From Cordia subcordata (taxonomy: Eukaryota; Streptophyta; Magnoliopsida; Boraginales; Cordiaceae): a stretch of DNA of 64,000 nucleotides. The translations under genes and the position numbers were made by a program. The notes beneath the pieces are model-generated. The model saw nothing but the letters and a program-made list of their open reading frames with translations, made no database searches and was not told the origin of the DNA. Position 1 is the first letter of the stretch. Every line of letters starts with the position of its first letter. The stretch covers positions 3,720,001 to 3,784,000 of the forward strand of contig JAPTOF010000017.1 of the NCBI GenBank assembly GCA_028554755.1, given 5' to 3'. This document shows, piece by piece, positions 44,351 through 57,508 of this stretch.

Positions 44351-46539
44351 CTCCATCGAGTCTCAATACCCAATTGCCTAAGAATTCTTCTAATTTTGGT
44401 CTCTCAAATCGTGCGATATGCTCTTCAAATTCTCTTGCATCGGCTAACAATATTCTCTCTCCTCACCCATTTAAATTGCCTTCATCAGATATCTTATCTT
44501 TCCCACAAAGGTCTTCGAATATCTCTCCAGTGCACAACTCCAATTTAAACGCTATCTCTCAATATCCTTTGTCACCTCAAAGTCAATCTACATCTCATAA
44601 TCAGTTTTCAAACTCTTCTTTGATGCAAATCTCTTCAGCGTCCTCATCTCCACAAAATTCTCCCTTCCAAATGTTGTGTTCACACGATTTCTGTCCCTTT
44701 TTGGACAATTACAATTCTCTTCATAATTTGTGTCTCTCCTCTGGTCTACATGTTTCCAACTCTTCATCGCATGATAACGTTGTTGCGCCGCTTGTCGCCA
44801 ATTCTAATAATTCCAATCCTTCGATACATCCCATGGTAACCGGGTCCTATGACTGCACTCGTGTGGCTAAATCGTTCCTAGACTATGTTAATTATCATGT
44901 TCCAACAACGAGTGCACTCTTGCTAATCAGGAACCCACGTCGTATACTCAAGGTTCAAAGTCGGCACATTAGCGTCATCCTATGGATAATGAGTGCAATG
45001 CTTTGATCAAAAATAATACATAATGATTGCAATGCTTTGATTAAAAATATTACTTGGGTTCTCTTTCCTAAGCCAGTACATTTGAACATTATAGGGTGTA
45101 AGTGGGTTTTCCAGATCAAAAGAAAACAGAATAGTTCGATCGAGCATTACAAAGCTCGTTTGGTTGGGAAGGGGTTTAATCAGGAGGAAGGTCTGGATTA
45201 TACTGAAACATTTAGTCCAATTGTCAAGCCGGCCACTATTCGGGTTGTTCTCACATTGGCTTTGTCCACTATTCGGGTTGTTCTCACATTGGCTTTGTCT
45301 TTGGGATGGGTGCTACACCAAGTTGACATCAATAATACATTCTTGAATGGATTTCTGGATGAGGAGATGTTTATGCCTGAACCTCCACGCAATGTTAATC
45401 CGGTGTTTCCTGATCATGTTTGTTGACTTACTAAGGCTTTGTATGGCCTTAAGCAAGCACCACGTGCCCGATTTTCTAGACTTACTATAGTGCTTTAGAA
45501 ACTTGGTTTTTAGTCCTCTCAATTTGACACTTCTTTATTTTTCTGTTGCCTTGGACATGATATTTTATTGGTTTTGGTCTATGTTGATCATATAATTGTG
45601 ACAAGGAAAAATACTACTTTGGTCGCTTGATTAATCACTATGTTAAATTCACAATTCTCATTAAAGGATTTGGATCCTTTATCTTTTTTTTCTTGGAATT
45701 CAGTTGCAGGCTACAAAGGATGGAATTGTTTTGCACTAACAGAATTGCATCAGAGATTTGCTACAAAAGGCCAAACTGCAGGATGCCAAGCCAATTGCCA
45801 CACCCATGGTTTCCACAGCTAAACTTACAGAAGGCAGTGGTGTTGTGTTTAATGATCCTCAATTATATCGTAGTGTTGTCGATGCTTTGCAATACATTAC
45901 GGTGACTCGACCTGATGTAGCATATGCTTTCAGCAAGGTATGTCAATTTATGCAAATTCCAACTGAAGAACATTGGATAGCAGCCAAGAGAATTTTACGA
46001 TATTTGAAGGGTATTTTGACTTTTGGACTTCATCTGTAGAAATCAAATAATTTACAATTGCATGCGTTTTCAGATTCTAATTGGGTTGGCTGCCCTAATG
46101 ATAGAAAGAGTTCGCATGGCTACTTATTTATTTAGATCCTAATTTGATTTCTTAGTTTGCAAAGAAGCAAACAACAATAGCAAGGTCGAGTACTGAAGCT
46201 GAGTACTGTGCTATAGCTTTTGTAGCATAGCTTTTGTAGCAGCAGAGTTGCTTTGGTTGATGTCCTTGTTGAAAGAATTGAAGATTGTTAATGTTTCACC
46301 ACCGATTTTGTGGTGTGACATTCTTAACAGCAAATCTGAATTTTCATACATAAATGAAGCATATAGAAATTGATATTCATTTTGTTCGTGATATAGTTGC
46401 TTTTGGAGAATTAAAAGTGCAATTTATTTCTGTGGCAGACCAAGTGGCTGACCTCATGACCAAACCACTCCCATTGACACAATACAAGTATTTGCAAGAC
46501 AAGCTTGCCACACATGAATTGGCTTCTTTTGAGGAGAGC
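44351..46539 (+). pseudogene. Spacer, reverse transcriptase and RNase H of the RE1-like element
   Basis: A Ser/Asn/Pro-rich linker ends at HPMVT, followed by reverse transcriptase (GCKWVFQIKRKQ, YKARLVGKGFNQ, TFSPIVKPATIRVVLTLALS), in which 33 bp encoding TIRVVLTLALS are duplicated in frame (45235-45300). Next are HQVDINNTFLNG, LYGLKQAPRA and a damaged YVDHII where YVDD is expected, then RNase H region RSVVDALQYITVTRPDVAYA, SDSNWVG, MKHIEIDIHFVRD and VADLMTKPL. Stops throughout. Confidence 0.9.
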
Positions 46540-46681
46540 TGATAGGATGTGTTAATATTTGAAATTTATATTTGTATTTTGAATTAGAGATTTGATGTAT
46601 TATGATTGTAACTCTATCTTGTATACTTATAAATACTTGTATTTGTACTTGAGATAATCAATACAACAACCAAATCTTTTA
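46540..46681 (+). repeat. 3' LTR, 142 bp
   Basis: Same ends as the 5' LTR; seven substitutions between the two. Confidence 0.88.
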
Positions 46682-47531
46682 GGAACACAAGAGATGAGAT
46701 AAAAGAGGACCACATTAATCTTTGTCTTTAGGTTCGTGGATAGTTGAGAGCGCGTGCTTTTATAGTTGGCAATCTTTTTTTTTTTTATCAATATTGAAAA
46801 AAAAAATCTACTTTGAAAGAAAGGAAAATAAGATGATGTTTGATTTATATCTTAAAACTTGGTTTAGGTGTTTAGATTGGCTTATTGAAAAATTACACCT
46901 TTGACTTTGAATGATTTCTTTTTAATTTTATCTTTTACTTTATAATATAAATACAGCTGTTTATTTATTTTTTAAAGATAATTATTGAAATATATAATTT
47001 AATAACTTAATTTATTTCATATATAATATAAATATATAATTATTAGATAAACTACATTAATAAGATAAAAGGTAAGTGTAAGATAAATAACTGAAAATAG
47101 TTTAGTAATAAAGATAAACAACAAAGGTAAGATATTGAGTAGTTTGGTCAAACTTACTTTTTTTTTCAAAATATTTAAGTTTGAAATCAAACATAAAACT
47201 TAAATTTTTTCCTTGCAGGATGAAGTTTTCAAATTCTTTTGGATTAAATTATAATCTACAAATAGATAACTAATAGTTAAATTTTTAAATCAACAAAAAG
47301 TTTCAAAATAATTAAATAATTTATTTAATAATTACTACAAGTTTAGTTTGAATAATTAAGACAGATATATAATTTTAAAATAATACTTTAAGTCAAATAA
47401 AATATTTTTTAAAAAAAATAATCAATATTTTTGTAATTTTAATTTAATTTATTGAAAATACCTATGAACCACCCATTTCGAAGATCAAAATGCATGACAT
47501 TCGTAGCAAATTAGGGTTAGACCACTATCTT
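46682..47531. other. Intergenic, AT-rich, no gene recognised
   Basis: Possible MITE debris (GTTTGATTTATATCTTAAAA to TAGTTTGGTCAAACTTAC) at about 46830-47155; ends not convincing. Confidence 0.4.
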
Positions 47532-48033
47532 TAGAAATCGTTTGAATGTACTGTTTTAAAAATACTTTTTATATTTTTGAAAAATATACTTTTTCAGAAG
47601 TTAAAAATTTTGACTTCTAAAAAAGTTAAAATTAATTTTTTTAAAAAAAATTTAACCTTTATTTGAAATCTAATGCAAATTATTATTGCAAAAAAAATAT
47701 TTTTTCCAATAAAAGAATACATTTCATGGAAAATTCCAACACTTCACAGCAAGATTCGAATATTGCCCACTCCTAAGAAACGGAGTTTTTTAAAATACAT
47801 TTTCTCTCTCCTATTACCCATTTTTTTAGAATTTGAATTTTATGAACATCCCAAATGCCACTATAACCACATGAATGGTTGAAGAAGCTTTTAGGAAGAT
47901 TTGTATTGGAAATTTTTTCAAAGTTGCATATTTTTTTTAAAAACCAAACTATATAATTATTGGAAAAAAAACATATACTTTTTTAAGGATAAAAAGTGTT
48001 TTCTTTTAAAAAACCAATCCAAACATACCTCAA
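47532..48033. mobile_element. AT-rich hAT-like MITE, ~500 bp
   Basis: The left TCGTTTGAATGTACTGTTTT and the right CCAATCCAAACATACCTC mirror each other. Same style as 21244-21467. Confidence 0.45.
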
Positions 48034-48592
48034 ATAATCTTCTCACGTTAATACGAGAAAATCCTCTATACGAGAAGATCCTACCTGGTTCTCATATTTA
48101 TAGTACTTTTGTCTACCCGTAGAGAAGAATAATAACCAAAATAAGAAAGGACAGAAAAAAAAGAAACTTATTAGAACAAGAAAAACCCACTTTAACCATA
48201 CTAAATGATTTCTTTTATTGAAACTGTGCTCTAATTTATATAATCTTCATTCACAAGAAAAATTGAAATGAGTAAACATAAGCAGAAATGATACATTTCG
48301 ATCAAATAATTTGCATCACTGACCTAAGGAACAATCCTCAAGGAGAAAAGTCAACATTAACTCTGCTAGCAAAGAAAACTAACAGAGATAACATTGTTCA
48401 CTGTCAAACAAATCTAAATCTTTCACCAGGAGTGGAAGAACATTCAGATACCTGCATCAGGTAGTGTTTACAGAACCAAGCTGCTCCTCCAGAGTCGCGG
48501 AAGCTTTACAAGACTGGAACACTTAATTGTTCACGAGATTAAACGTCTTCTGAAACTGTAACCTCCTTTTTCTCTGAAGCAGGAATTATATC
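48034..48592. other. Intergenic and 3' flank of DRP5A
   Basis: No ORF of note. The part nearest 48592 should be the DRP5A 3' UTR. Confidence 0.5.
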
Positions 48593-51500
48593 TCAAAGCT
48601 TCCTAGCAATACTCTTGAACTCGTTCAAGCAAGAATGCAATATCTTCTGACGTTTCTGGATGGATTGCTTTTCGTTTTGAAGAACATCAATAGCTCCAGG
48701 TGCAACAAACATGTCCATGAACTTTTCATCGTTTACAGCGAATAGATCCAAAGATATAGCTACTAGTAGCCGCTCCTGACTAAGAAAGTGGAGAAAATAT
48801 GATAATCAGTCAGTTGCATGTGATTAATCACTATAAGAAAGTATATAAATATTTTCACACCTTGAGAAGACATTTTGAGGAGGAACACTTATTGAAGAGG
48901 AAGATAAGTCAATGAAATGAAAAGATTTTGACACGTCAACTGATTTATGAGAAAAAAGACAAAGAAACAAATCACACCTTGAGAAGACTAGATAGAGAAA
49001 ACACTTGAAGATAGAGCAAATAATCAGGAGAAGCTCTAATTATACTAACTTCATGATTCTTAATTTATCTGCTCCTGATGAGAATAAAAGATAGAAGCAT
49101 ACCACGGGGTCAAGAATCCAGAGTTCAATGTAGATGTCACACTTCGCTCAACCAGCATTTCACGTATCCTTGCAAAATGTTGTGCAGCGGATGAACATAT
49201 CTCTGAGTAAGCTGAACCTGATCTTACAACATTATCCCCACTTCCAAACAGAAGGTTGCTACCATTATTTCCTCTCAAATGATCCACATTTCTGCTATTT
49301 CCCATGATCCGGGGATGGCGCTTCCTAGCTCCAATCTCAATGCAATTTCCATTTTCCTTTTTGACGACATAATTTCCATCGCATGGTTGATCAGGTGATG
49401 GAGTCTCAGGTACTGTGATTTGACATTCTCGAAGAGCTTCTCGTCCTTCTGGAACTTTTCCTGGTGTTGTTTCTTGTGCACCCGTTTCTGGGGGTATGTT
49501 TTCTTGGTCTTTCAAAATCTCATTGCGGCATGCTGCTCCCCCATCAGATAGCTCAAGGCAAAATGAACCTGACGAGCCTTGGTTCAATTGGTAAATCGAG
49601 TTTACACCTGAACTAAGACTTCCCAGGAGATCATTCTCATAGCACACCTGATAATACGGGCTTGTGGCTGAATCAAGATGGTGCCGTATCAGTTGCTTGC
49701 ACTGTTTGGCAAGATCTTTAACAAAGCAATTGTAAGAGTGCTTTAATGCAGCATGAAAACCAACATATCCATCCATATCTTCTGTTTTTCGTCCATCTGA
49801 AGAATAAACGATATGTATAATTTCAGTAACTTGTTAAGGAAAAAGCACATACCAAGCATTCCAACAATGGAGAAGATTTTCCATGAAAATACTCACCTCA
49901 CAAACATTACCCTTTGTTCTTGGGCAATGTTTCAAGTCATATTAATAAACACATAAAAACACATACATGTAAAGAGCATTGAGGGGAAGAAGTCCTGTCA
50001 ACTGGGATATCTACTTATTCCTCTTAAACCAAGCACACAGGAAGAGGGTGACTAGGTAGAAAAAATATTTACAAATTTCAGTTTGTAAGAGCTGCCATCA
50101 TATAGGAATTTGAGACACTGAAATCTTAGTGTCACCAGTCCAGATGTTATATCACAACCAGGTCCTACCACAAAGGGAGACATAAATAAAAGGTAAGGGC
50201 AATTCTAAAATCTATGCCAGAAGAGAACTATCAGCTAAAGATGCAAAGCATGAAGGATTATGGAAATTCTTACTGTCCATCTCCCGGAAGTGATTTCTCT
50301 CTACAGCCAAATCAAAGAGATTCCCCAGAACAAAAGCAAGCCGATCACATGCAGTATCAAGAAGAGGAGCAAGCCACGAACGTGCAGCAGCACGAGCAAT
50401 CTCAGCAGCTGCCTCTGTGACTCCTCTATTGCCACCTCGGCTAGTATGTGCAAGTAATATATTTGCTACCTGTGACAAGAAATGCAATGATCAAGTTTTG
50501 TAACTTCAAGCATACACTAAGTGGCTCCTGGACTTAAGAGCTCTCATTTACATAAGGCAGCAGTATGAACTAGAAATGGGGATGCTAACCTTCTCCCTTG
50601 ATACTGGAGGGCATTCAATGGAATATGCAGCACATCGAAATTCATGGATCACCCGTACAAAAGCAGCACCTCCATAAAGACGGAGGGTGCCATTGGGAGG
50701 TTTAATATCCACTGCCACACCTGGCCAACCACCAATACCACTCTCAGATCGTTCCTCCTCTGTTGTTTTTCCCCATTGCTCCGGAGCGGGATCTGCTGCT
50801 CCATCAATAAGTGCTCCCTACACCCATGGCAGAGTTAGTACCCTGTTCTAATCAACTTTTCAGTAATCAACAAAAGGGCCTGTAGTTACTTGAATGGTTA
50901 AAAAAAGGCCTGTAGAGAATAGTGTGGAGTTTTAACCCTCACATTTTATACTTGAAAACCTGACAAATTCAGAAAGTTGCGAGGATTGAGAACATAATTA
51001 CCACATGGTTGCAAATAGAAGCAGCATGCAACAGCGCAGATCTCCGAAGATGTGCAACATCAGAAGTAGCCTGAATTTTCGAGTCCAATCTGGCTAATTG
51101 AGCAGTTACTTCACTGCAACGCTGTTCAAGCAAGGCCAATGTTGTTGGGGCAGCTTCTTTGTATCTCTTCTGAAGCTCAGATTCCAAATAATCTCTAAGA
51201 CAACTGAAACCAATGTAAGGCCTATATTTTTCCTCATCAAAACCCCCTTTAACACCATCACGTAGATAGCGTAATATATCCCCATCAACCTGAGATATCT
51301 GTCTTCGGAATTCATCATTTGAAACTGTACTCCTTTCTTTTGGCAAAGCAACAAAAAAGGGTCGAGTATTCTCTCCAAGGTAACCACTTGCACTCAAATA
51401 GCGATCCACTTCCCAGCGGTCAGTGAACTCCTGAACATTAAAAGAATCCTAAAGTCAAACACAGAAAAAAGGAGTCTGTAGACTGCTCCATCATTCATTG

Positions 51501-53414
51501 CTCAAAAACCTTAATTGATAAGAAGAGTCAGACATTTATCACTTCTGACGTTAAAGGTACAAGATTCCACAAAAATGAGCATTTTCATGAGCAAAAAGCG
51601 AAAATTTTTCCAGCACAGAATGCATAAAAGAACAATTCACATTGCCCTATACTGCTTAAAAGGATTTCTTCAACCAAAATATGTGACTAAGTTTGACTCT
51701 AATGAAACACAACAAGCACTAGCTACTCTAAATGGTGCATTTCCAAGTTGTCGGTCATTCACTGAGTAAATGTCAGTAGAAAGAATATGCTTCTGTACCT
51801 TCAGACGGTTATCAAATTTAGAAACAACAATTACTGTCCTTCTGAAAGTAGGATCAATTTCACGAATGGCGTCCAACCACAAAGATGAGCACCATTCCAC
51901 ACTACTCTGTTGAAGGAACAAAAGAAGACGATGAGGTGGACTAGCCAGTGACTTCACCATGGATAGAATTTCATCAGGCGTGTTTTCTGGTTCACCCTTC
52001 TTTGCCTGTCAATAGAAACTAATAGATCAGTTCAGTAGTAAAACAGGCTTGCAAAAAGCTTCAACTTTATTGTCCAGATGTCACATATTCAATTGACTTA
52101 CCTTGAGAACAAACCCGGGTGTATCAATAATGGTGAGATTGGGAGAATGTGCATATTCTGCTCTCATCACAATAGGCTTTGAAGATACTGCAGTTCTGGT
52201 CTTCCTCAGAAGTGCTTCTGTACGAGACTTTATGGTGTCAGCAATCACGGATGCGGAAACAATTGGACTCCCATATTCCTCTGAATCCTCTTCCTGTATT
52301 AATCACCCACATTTCAGCATACATTACACAACTTACCCCAACGACATTCATCTCTATTCAATTACTTTTTGTTTTAGTTACCTCTATGATCTGGCAAAAT
52401 TCAGCAAATCCCTCATAAACTAAAATCCACTTACCCAGCCATTGTTTGCCAAGAAAAATGATGTATCATAACTAAAAGAAAAAATATCCCATTTCTAGCT
52501 ATATGGTACTTGATATGAATGCAGCAATTCACTCAGATACCTATTACTCCCAATGAAAATAAAATTTTCCTTTCATGTGTCATTTTTTAAACTAAATTTA
52601 TCAAGGGCCATCCAAAATTATATAGTTCAATTTTTGAAATCGACAATATTACAAATCATATATAAATTCTCAGTGTTTCCTATTCAATCACACATTCCAC
52701 CCATTTAACCTAAATCAATTTGCCCGAAACAAAACCACAATTTAATGTATCGCGTCTACTCAAAAAAGAAAACCACAAAAATGCAACAACTAAGTGGCCG
52801 TTGCATGTGTCCTTAAAAACATTCTTCTCCAAAAGTACAGAGTAATTCTATGTAGGATAGACACAATGCATATTTCACGAAAGATTCACCAAAATAATTC
52901 TAAATCTATACACATAAAGCTATAAACTGCACACACAAAGAAATCATAATTAAATCCATAAAATCTGCTCAATTTTAGAAACCCTCGAAACCTTTTAAAA
53001 AGAGAAATATGCATAAGAAATGACCTGAAAGCGGCATCGGGGGTCAAGAGCGGAGGGATCATGGACCATTTGGAGGATGAGAGGCCGCCGAGTGCCCATT
53101 TCAACCTCGCGCACATTGAAACGGAAGCCTAAGAGGGCTTCGAGGAGGGAACTTTTGCCATCTGACTGTCCACCGAGGGCGACGATTTCCGGGATCGGTA
53201 GCTTCTCGCCGAAAGCCACTGCGGCCGCCTGAAGCCGGTTGTAGGCCTCGAACCGGGTACGAAAGTCCGCGGCGGATCGACCGGATGGGTCCGTGGCATG
53301 GTAATGGCGTTTCGAAGTAGAAGCAGAGGCGCTGATGGCGGTGGTAGCGGTGGTTTTGTCGGATGGGGCAGGGGTTTTGGTGGGTGTCGAGAGGAAGGTA
53401 TTGGGGCTCGCCAT
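48593..53414 (-). CDS. DRP5A: Dynamin-related protein 5A (8 exons, 840 aa)
   Basis: Exons (minus): 53414-53025, 52293-52102, 52005-51799, 51430-51002, 50817-50590, 50469-50274, 49796-49103, 48779-48593. All junctions have GT/AG and keep frame. After a Ser/Thr-rich start come the GTPase P-loop GGQSDGKSS (81-89), switch region MGTRRP (106-111), DTPG (187-190) and SKFD (256-259), then the long stalk/effector part with SQVDGDILRYLRDGVKGGFD, GALIDGAADPAPEQWGKTTE and EIARAAARSWLAPLLDTACD. A variable linker (QENIPPE, TVPETPSPDQPC) precedes SAYSEICSSAAQHFARIREM and the end FKSIARKL. The match to Arabidopsis DRP5A is strong throughout. DRP5A acts at the cell plate in cytokinesis; its sister DRP5B divides plastids. 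No lesion seen; length is near the family's 817 or so. Confidence 0.95.
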
Positions 53415-53489
53415 TGTAGAGGGATTGAAGTGGGTGTGTTTTTAAGGGAGCGAGGGGATTGAATTTGAATTTGAATATTGGCGAACTGA

Positions 53490-53499
53490 GACCGTTGGG
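53490..53499 (-). promoter_or_regulatory. MSA-like (mitosis-specific activator) site upstream of DRP5A
   Basis: CCCAACGGTC on the gene strand fits the YCYAACGGYY core bound by three-repeat MYB factors that drive G2/M genes. It is about 76 bp upstream of the ATG. A TATA-like TTATAAC sits a little further up (about 53515). Confidence 0.5.
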
Positions 53500-53640
53500 T
53501 TTGGAGAACGAGAGTTATAAAATAATATTTTTTAAAAAAAAAAATTATGAGAGAGAGAAGGCAAATAATTAAATGAGTCAAGCCTCCGGGCCCGGCCCGA
53601 CGCAGGATTTTACAAATCTGCCTGGGCCGGTCCAATTTAA

Positions 53641-53802
53641 GAGGCTGTTTGACAAGCTATGCGAGAGCAACTTTTTGTTGTTAGTGCTTATAAATTCCAA
53701 AATAAATAGCGTCAAACAAACTTTTATTTTACTGCTTACAAACATTTAAAATTAAGTGCTCTATAACTTATAACTCCAAATAAGGTTAGCCAAACAGGCT
53801 CC
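53641..53802. mobile_element. hAT-type MITE, 162 bp, in the DRP5A upstream region
   Basis: The left GAGGCTGTTTGACAAGCTA mirrors the right end in reverse (GGAGCCTGTTTGGCTAAC); mirrored TGCTTATAA/TTATAAC blocks inside. Same end type as 7386-7504. Confidence 0.75.
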
Positions 53803-54656
53803 AAGTCCCATGCTAGTCCATGTTGAAGTCAAGTGATTAGCAAAATTTAATGGATGTGTGCTATCAATGTCATTTTTATTATAATTATATTAAATATTAA
53901 ATGTTCAAGTCAAGTGATTAGTAAAATTTAATAGGATGCATTTTGAGAAAAGAAAAATAATAGATGTTTAATTTTATAAATTATTTTCAGGATATTTTCT
54001 TATTAGCTAGGTAATGGCAGTCCTCAAGATAATGATTTGCACATCTTTTTCTTTAATAATCTCCCAAAATAAGTTAGTCTACATTTTGGTCTTTTTTGTC
54101 TATGTTTTATCAGGTCAAAACTCTTCTTCTGGGATATGCATTATCATTCCATGATGAGTCATAAAGCAAATCACATTATGTGAAATTAAATCATTAAATC
54201 AAGGCATTTTTTTCACACAACCACTTTAATGTGTATAGCTGTTGACATTTTCCCTCTGAATATAAATAAGTAGCCACTTAACTCAATTGACTAACAATCA
54301 AATTTGTCAAAATTAACCTCTTTGCCTAAAATTTCATATTTGCCTTTAAAATTTTATCTTGGCAAAATAAATATATATATTAGAAAAACATATTATTTCC
54401 CAACCCAAAAAGAATACAATCCTACATTTTCTTGAACACGGCAAAAATCCTACCAAAATCCTCACATCTTCATATTGATAAATTTCTCTCTAATAAACAT
54501 TTACATGATTAAAACTTAAAATCTAGAGCTTTTAAAACATGGACGACAATTTGATGTATGAATTTTTTGTTACGAACAAAGTTGAAAAGGTGGAAATTTT
54601 TCCTTTTTTGTCATATATTTATTACTAATGATGAAATACATAAAATATTGAGATAC
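53803..54656. other. Intergenic, no gene recognised
   Basis: It contains a short direct repeat (AAGTCAAGTGATTAGYAAAA at 53826 and 53908). Otherwise AT-rich non-coding. Confidence 0.5.
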
Positions 54657-54758
54657 TTAAAATATTTAGTGGATTTGATGCTAGTATTGTTTAAAATATT
54701 TAGTGGATTTGATGCTAGTATTGTTTAAAATATTTAGTGGATTTGATGCTAGTATTGT
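54657..54758. repeat. 34-bp tandem repeat, three near-perfect copies
   Basis: TTAAAATATTTAGTGGATTT and following bases occur in units starting 54657, 54691 and 54725. Near identity indicates recent origin. Confidence 0.95.
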
Positions 54759-54839
54759 GAAAATATTAACAATCTAGATACAAATAGCTAAAAACAGAGT
54801 GCAAGAAACAAGATATAATTTCTATAGCCCTATCACGCC

Positions 54840-57480
54840 AGTCTCTACCTCGTCAAACAATGGGCAGGCCAAGTCGAGAAACGAATGCTCGGTCAAGTCG
54901 GTTAGGTACCTATGATTAGATGCTGAATCAACAAGCAAATCATTGACATGATTACTTGTCCATAGGCATGATGGTATTCATATTTTGAAAGTCAAGGCAG
55001 GCCTCACTTTCCCATTCTTTTGTATGACTACGACAATGTTAGATAGCCACTCCTAGTATCTGACTGTTCTGATGAAACCAACGTTTAACAATCTCTCAAT
55101 TTCATCTTTTACAGTTAGAACCACACTTGTCTCCATGCAACGAGATGGTTGTTTATAGGCTTAAATCCTTCCTTGATTGGAAACCTGCGTTTGACTAGTT
55201 TGCGACCTAACACAAGCATTTTGGAATAATCCCAAGTGAAACAATCTAAGAACTCCTTTAGTACTTCAATGATGTCAGCTTCGAATTTTGGTGATAGCAA
55301 GCTGCTGACATAAGTTGGCCAGCGACCATCTTCCCCTTAAAAAGACTTCTTCTAAGGGATCCTGTACCTCTACCCTCATGTCAAGCTTCCTTGGGGCAGG
55401 TTGTAAATCCTTCATATTTAACTTAGTTGTTGTCGTATCATTCTCGTAAACACAATTAGCTAAATGGGAGATGTGTTCAAGATTGAAGGCCTGAAACTCC
55501 GCTAATTTTCTCATTGTTAGCACAAAGACGCTACTCATGGCTATTCTTTGTTTGTCCCACGATTTGGCAGCTATCGCCTCCAAAATGCTCAGATGCTTCG
55601 AGGTCCGTAGATGTTGCCCTAGTGTGAGAAAGAAAAGGCCAATGCTATCTTCATAGAAGTATGCTTCCGCTATGTTTGAACTTGTAGAGAAAGGGTGATC
55701 ATCAGCTTGGATCAATTCTGGCTTTCCATTATTCCATAAGACGAGGCACTGGTATAAGGATAATAGCAAGCACATGCTAATGTAAATCCATTCACGTCCT
55801 AATAATGCATTATATGCGACTACTGAGTCCACCAGAAAGAAACACACCCAAGATGTCTTATTCTCTATAGTAACTTCAATAAGCAAAACCCCTTTTAGCC
55901 TGATAGTCCCCTTAGTAAAGTTGACTATAGGGATGTTACCCTATAATAGGTCTGCTTCTGTCTTTTTTCAACCTTCTCAATGTGGCCATAGGCATAAAAT
56001 TAACTACAACACCATTTTTCACCAACACTTTAGTCATCAGTTGCCCTTTGAAATAGGCCAAGATATATAGTAGCTTTATATGTTGAGAGATACGGGGAGA
56101 AGATGGCTTGGTAAAGACTTGCAAGGTTGCTGAGCCTCCACTATCCTTCTTCTCTTGAGGTGTTTTTCACTCCACACGGATCTCAGGTTGGGCTTCTAGA
56201 TTCCTACTTCAAACACGTCTCCTTCCAAATATGAACTTTTGGCATTGGGTAAATGCCTTACTAAGTTAAAGTTAAATCCCATTTACCTGAATTGGTCGAG
56301 CTTGGCTTCCTTCGTTATCAAAATCTGGTCCTCTATCCTTGGTCTTATTTGGGCCCTCGAAGGATGGGACATCAATTGGAACTTTATCTGATCGTTGTTC
56401 CTTCTCATTTTCATCTTTTTTGCTACTGTTATGGTGCAAAGTGAGTAAGCAAATGTCTATCTTCAATAACTGCCCTTGGGTATGACCAAGCTTTTCTTCT
56501 ATGGTCAGTTACGACCTTTACCCTGAGATACCTTTGTTTTTGTGTCTTAGTCATCCCTGATAAACTAGAGGATCGTTAGAGGCTGCCTAGGTCATAGGAT
56601 TACCTCATTTCATTCTCCTACTGGCCTAACCAGCCGCATATCAGTCCTGGCCCACTTTTGACCTCGTTGAAACCTATATGAGAACCAAAATGATAATAAT
56701 TTAGCTGTCTAATGGTTACCTTTACCTCTAACATTCTTGATCTCAATCTCCTGAAGAACCTTTCTGAAATAGACTTTGGGCGATGGCCCCAAGATTGATG
56801 GCTGGGAATCCTTGCTTTTCGGTGCAGTCCAGAATGACGAGGCTTTCTGGCAATCATTACATTGTACCCCGGTATTCGATAGCCTTTCATACACAAAAGG
56901 CTTATGCCTTCTCAACCTTGGATTAGGGTACGCCCTAAGGATTTCATATTCTTGATCCTTAGGCTGAAAATATCCCCAAGCTTCATTGTAATAACCAACA
57001 TATCGTTGTTCATTTTTGTCGAAGTCTGGACTATCAGAGATGTCATACAAATCTTCCTCTATTTGCTCCGTAACATTAAGTCTGTTACGTCAAAGTCTTT
57101 GCAGAAGAATCTCCTCATACATACGTATCAAGACAGTTCTTCGTGGCAACAATTACACAAAGTTTTTTTTTTTTACATTTGTCACCTACTATGAGTTAAT
57201 CTTGTATCTTTGTCCGGCCAACTTCAAGTAAGATTCCAGACTAGAGCTCTTTCCCATCGTCAAACCTGTTGAAGGTTTTGCACTTTTAAGTGCTTTCTCT
57301 TGATCCTCCCTGGGCTTAACATGCCTTGGGTTTTGTTCTTCATCTATCTTTTCAATGATTGGCTCTCTAGCTTTTGGTATAGCTTGGGGGTTGGTTGGTC
57401 TGCATTCCTTCATGTTTTTCTGTGTCAGAATTTGGCGACAAGTTCCGCCAAAAGTTTGTGTCCAGACTACCTAACCTAAT
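54840..57480 (-). pseudogene. Ty3/gypsy gag-protease-reverse transcriptase relic
   Basis: Minus-strand frames give, from right to left: a Gag-like region (HKPFVYERLSNTGVQCNDCQ), the protease-side segment AYNALLGREWIY with LPS-type follow-up, and the start of reverse transcriptase (LVKRRFPIKEGFKPI, DEIERLLNVGFIRTVRY, EWLSNIVVVIQKNGKVRPAL, INDLLVDSAS-like). Order and motifs are those of plant gypsy elements with large Gag-Pol (Tat-type). No RNase H, integrase or LTR is recognised; many stops. The hAT transposon at 57496 interrupts its upstream side. Confidence 0.75.
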
Positions 57481-57487
57481 AGAGTCT

Positions 57488-57495
57488 AACTGATG
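57488..57495. repeat. Left 8-bp target-site duplication of the hAT element
   Basis: AACTGATG; the identical octamer is at 61552-61559. Confidence 0.93.
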
Positions 57496-57508
57496 CAGTG
57501 TTGTCAAA

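Larger units (their letters stand above)
39440..46681 (+). mobile_element. Ty1/copia retrotransposon with 142-bp LTRs (RE1-like), decayed, with nested insertions
   Basis: Both LTRs are 142 bp and differ at seven sites (about 95% identity). The flanks GGAAT (39435-39439) and GGAAC (46682-46686) agree at 4 of 5. A primer site TGGTATTAG follows the 5' LTR; GAGGAGAGC precedes the 3' LTR. Gag, protease, integrase, reverse transcriptase and RNase H pieces occur in copia order. Inserted into it are a TRIM (41200-41464), a Harbinger-type MITE (41681-42073) and a Mutator-type MITE (43549-44350). The coding region is full of stops. Confidence 0.93.

Noticed and set aside
49275..49481. Extra minus and plus ORFs across the DRP5A exons (also 50214-50457, 51106-51393, 53129-53635)
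   Set aside because: Other frames of exons whose true frame is fixed by splice sites and family match.
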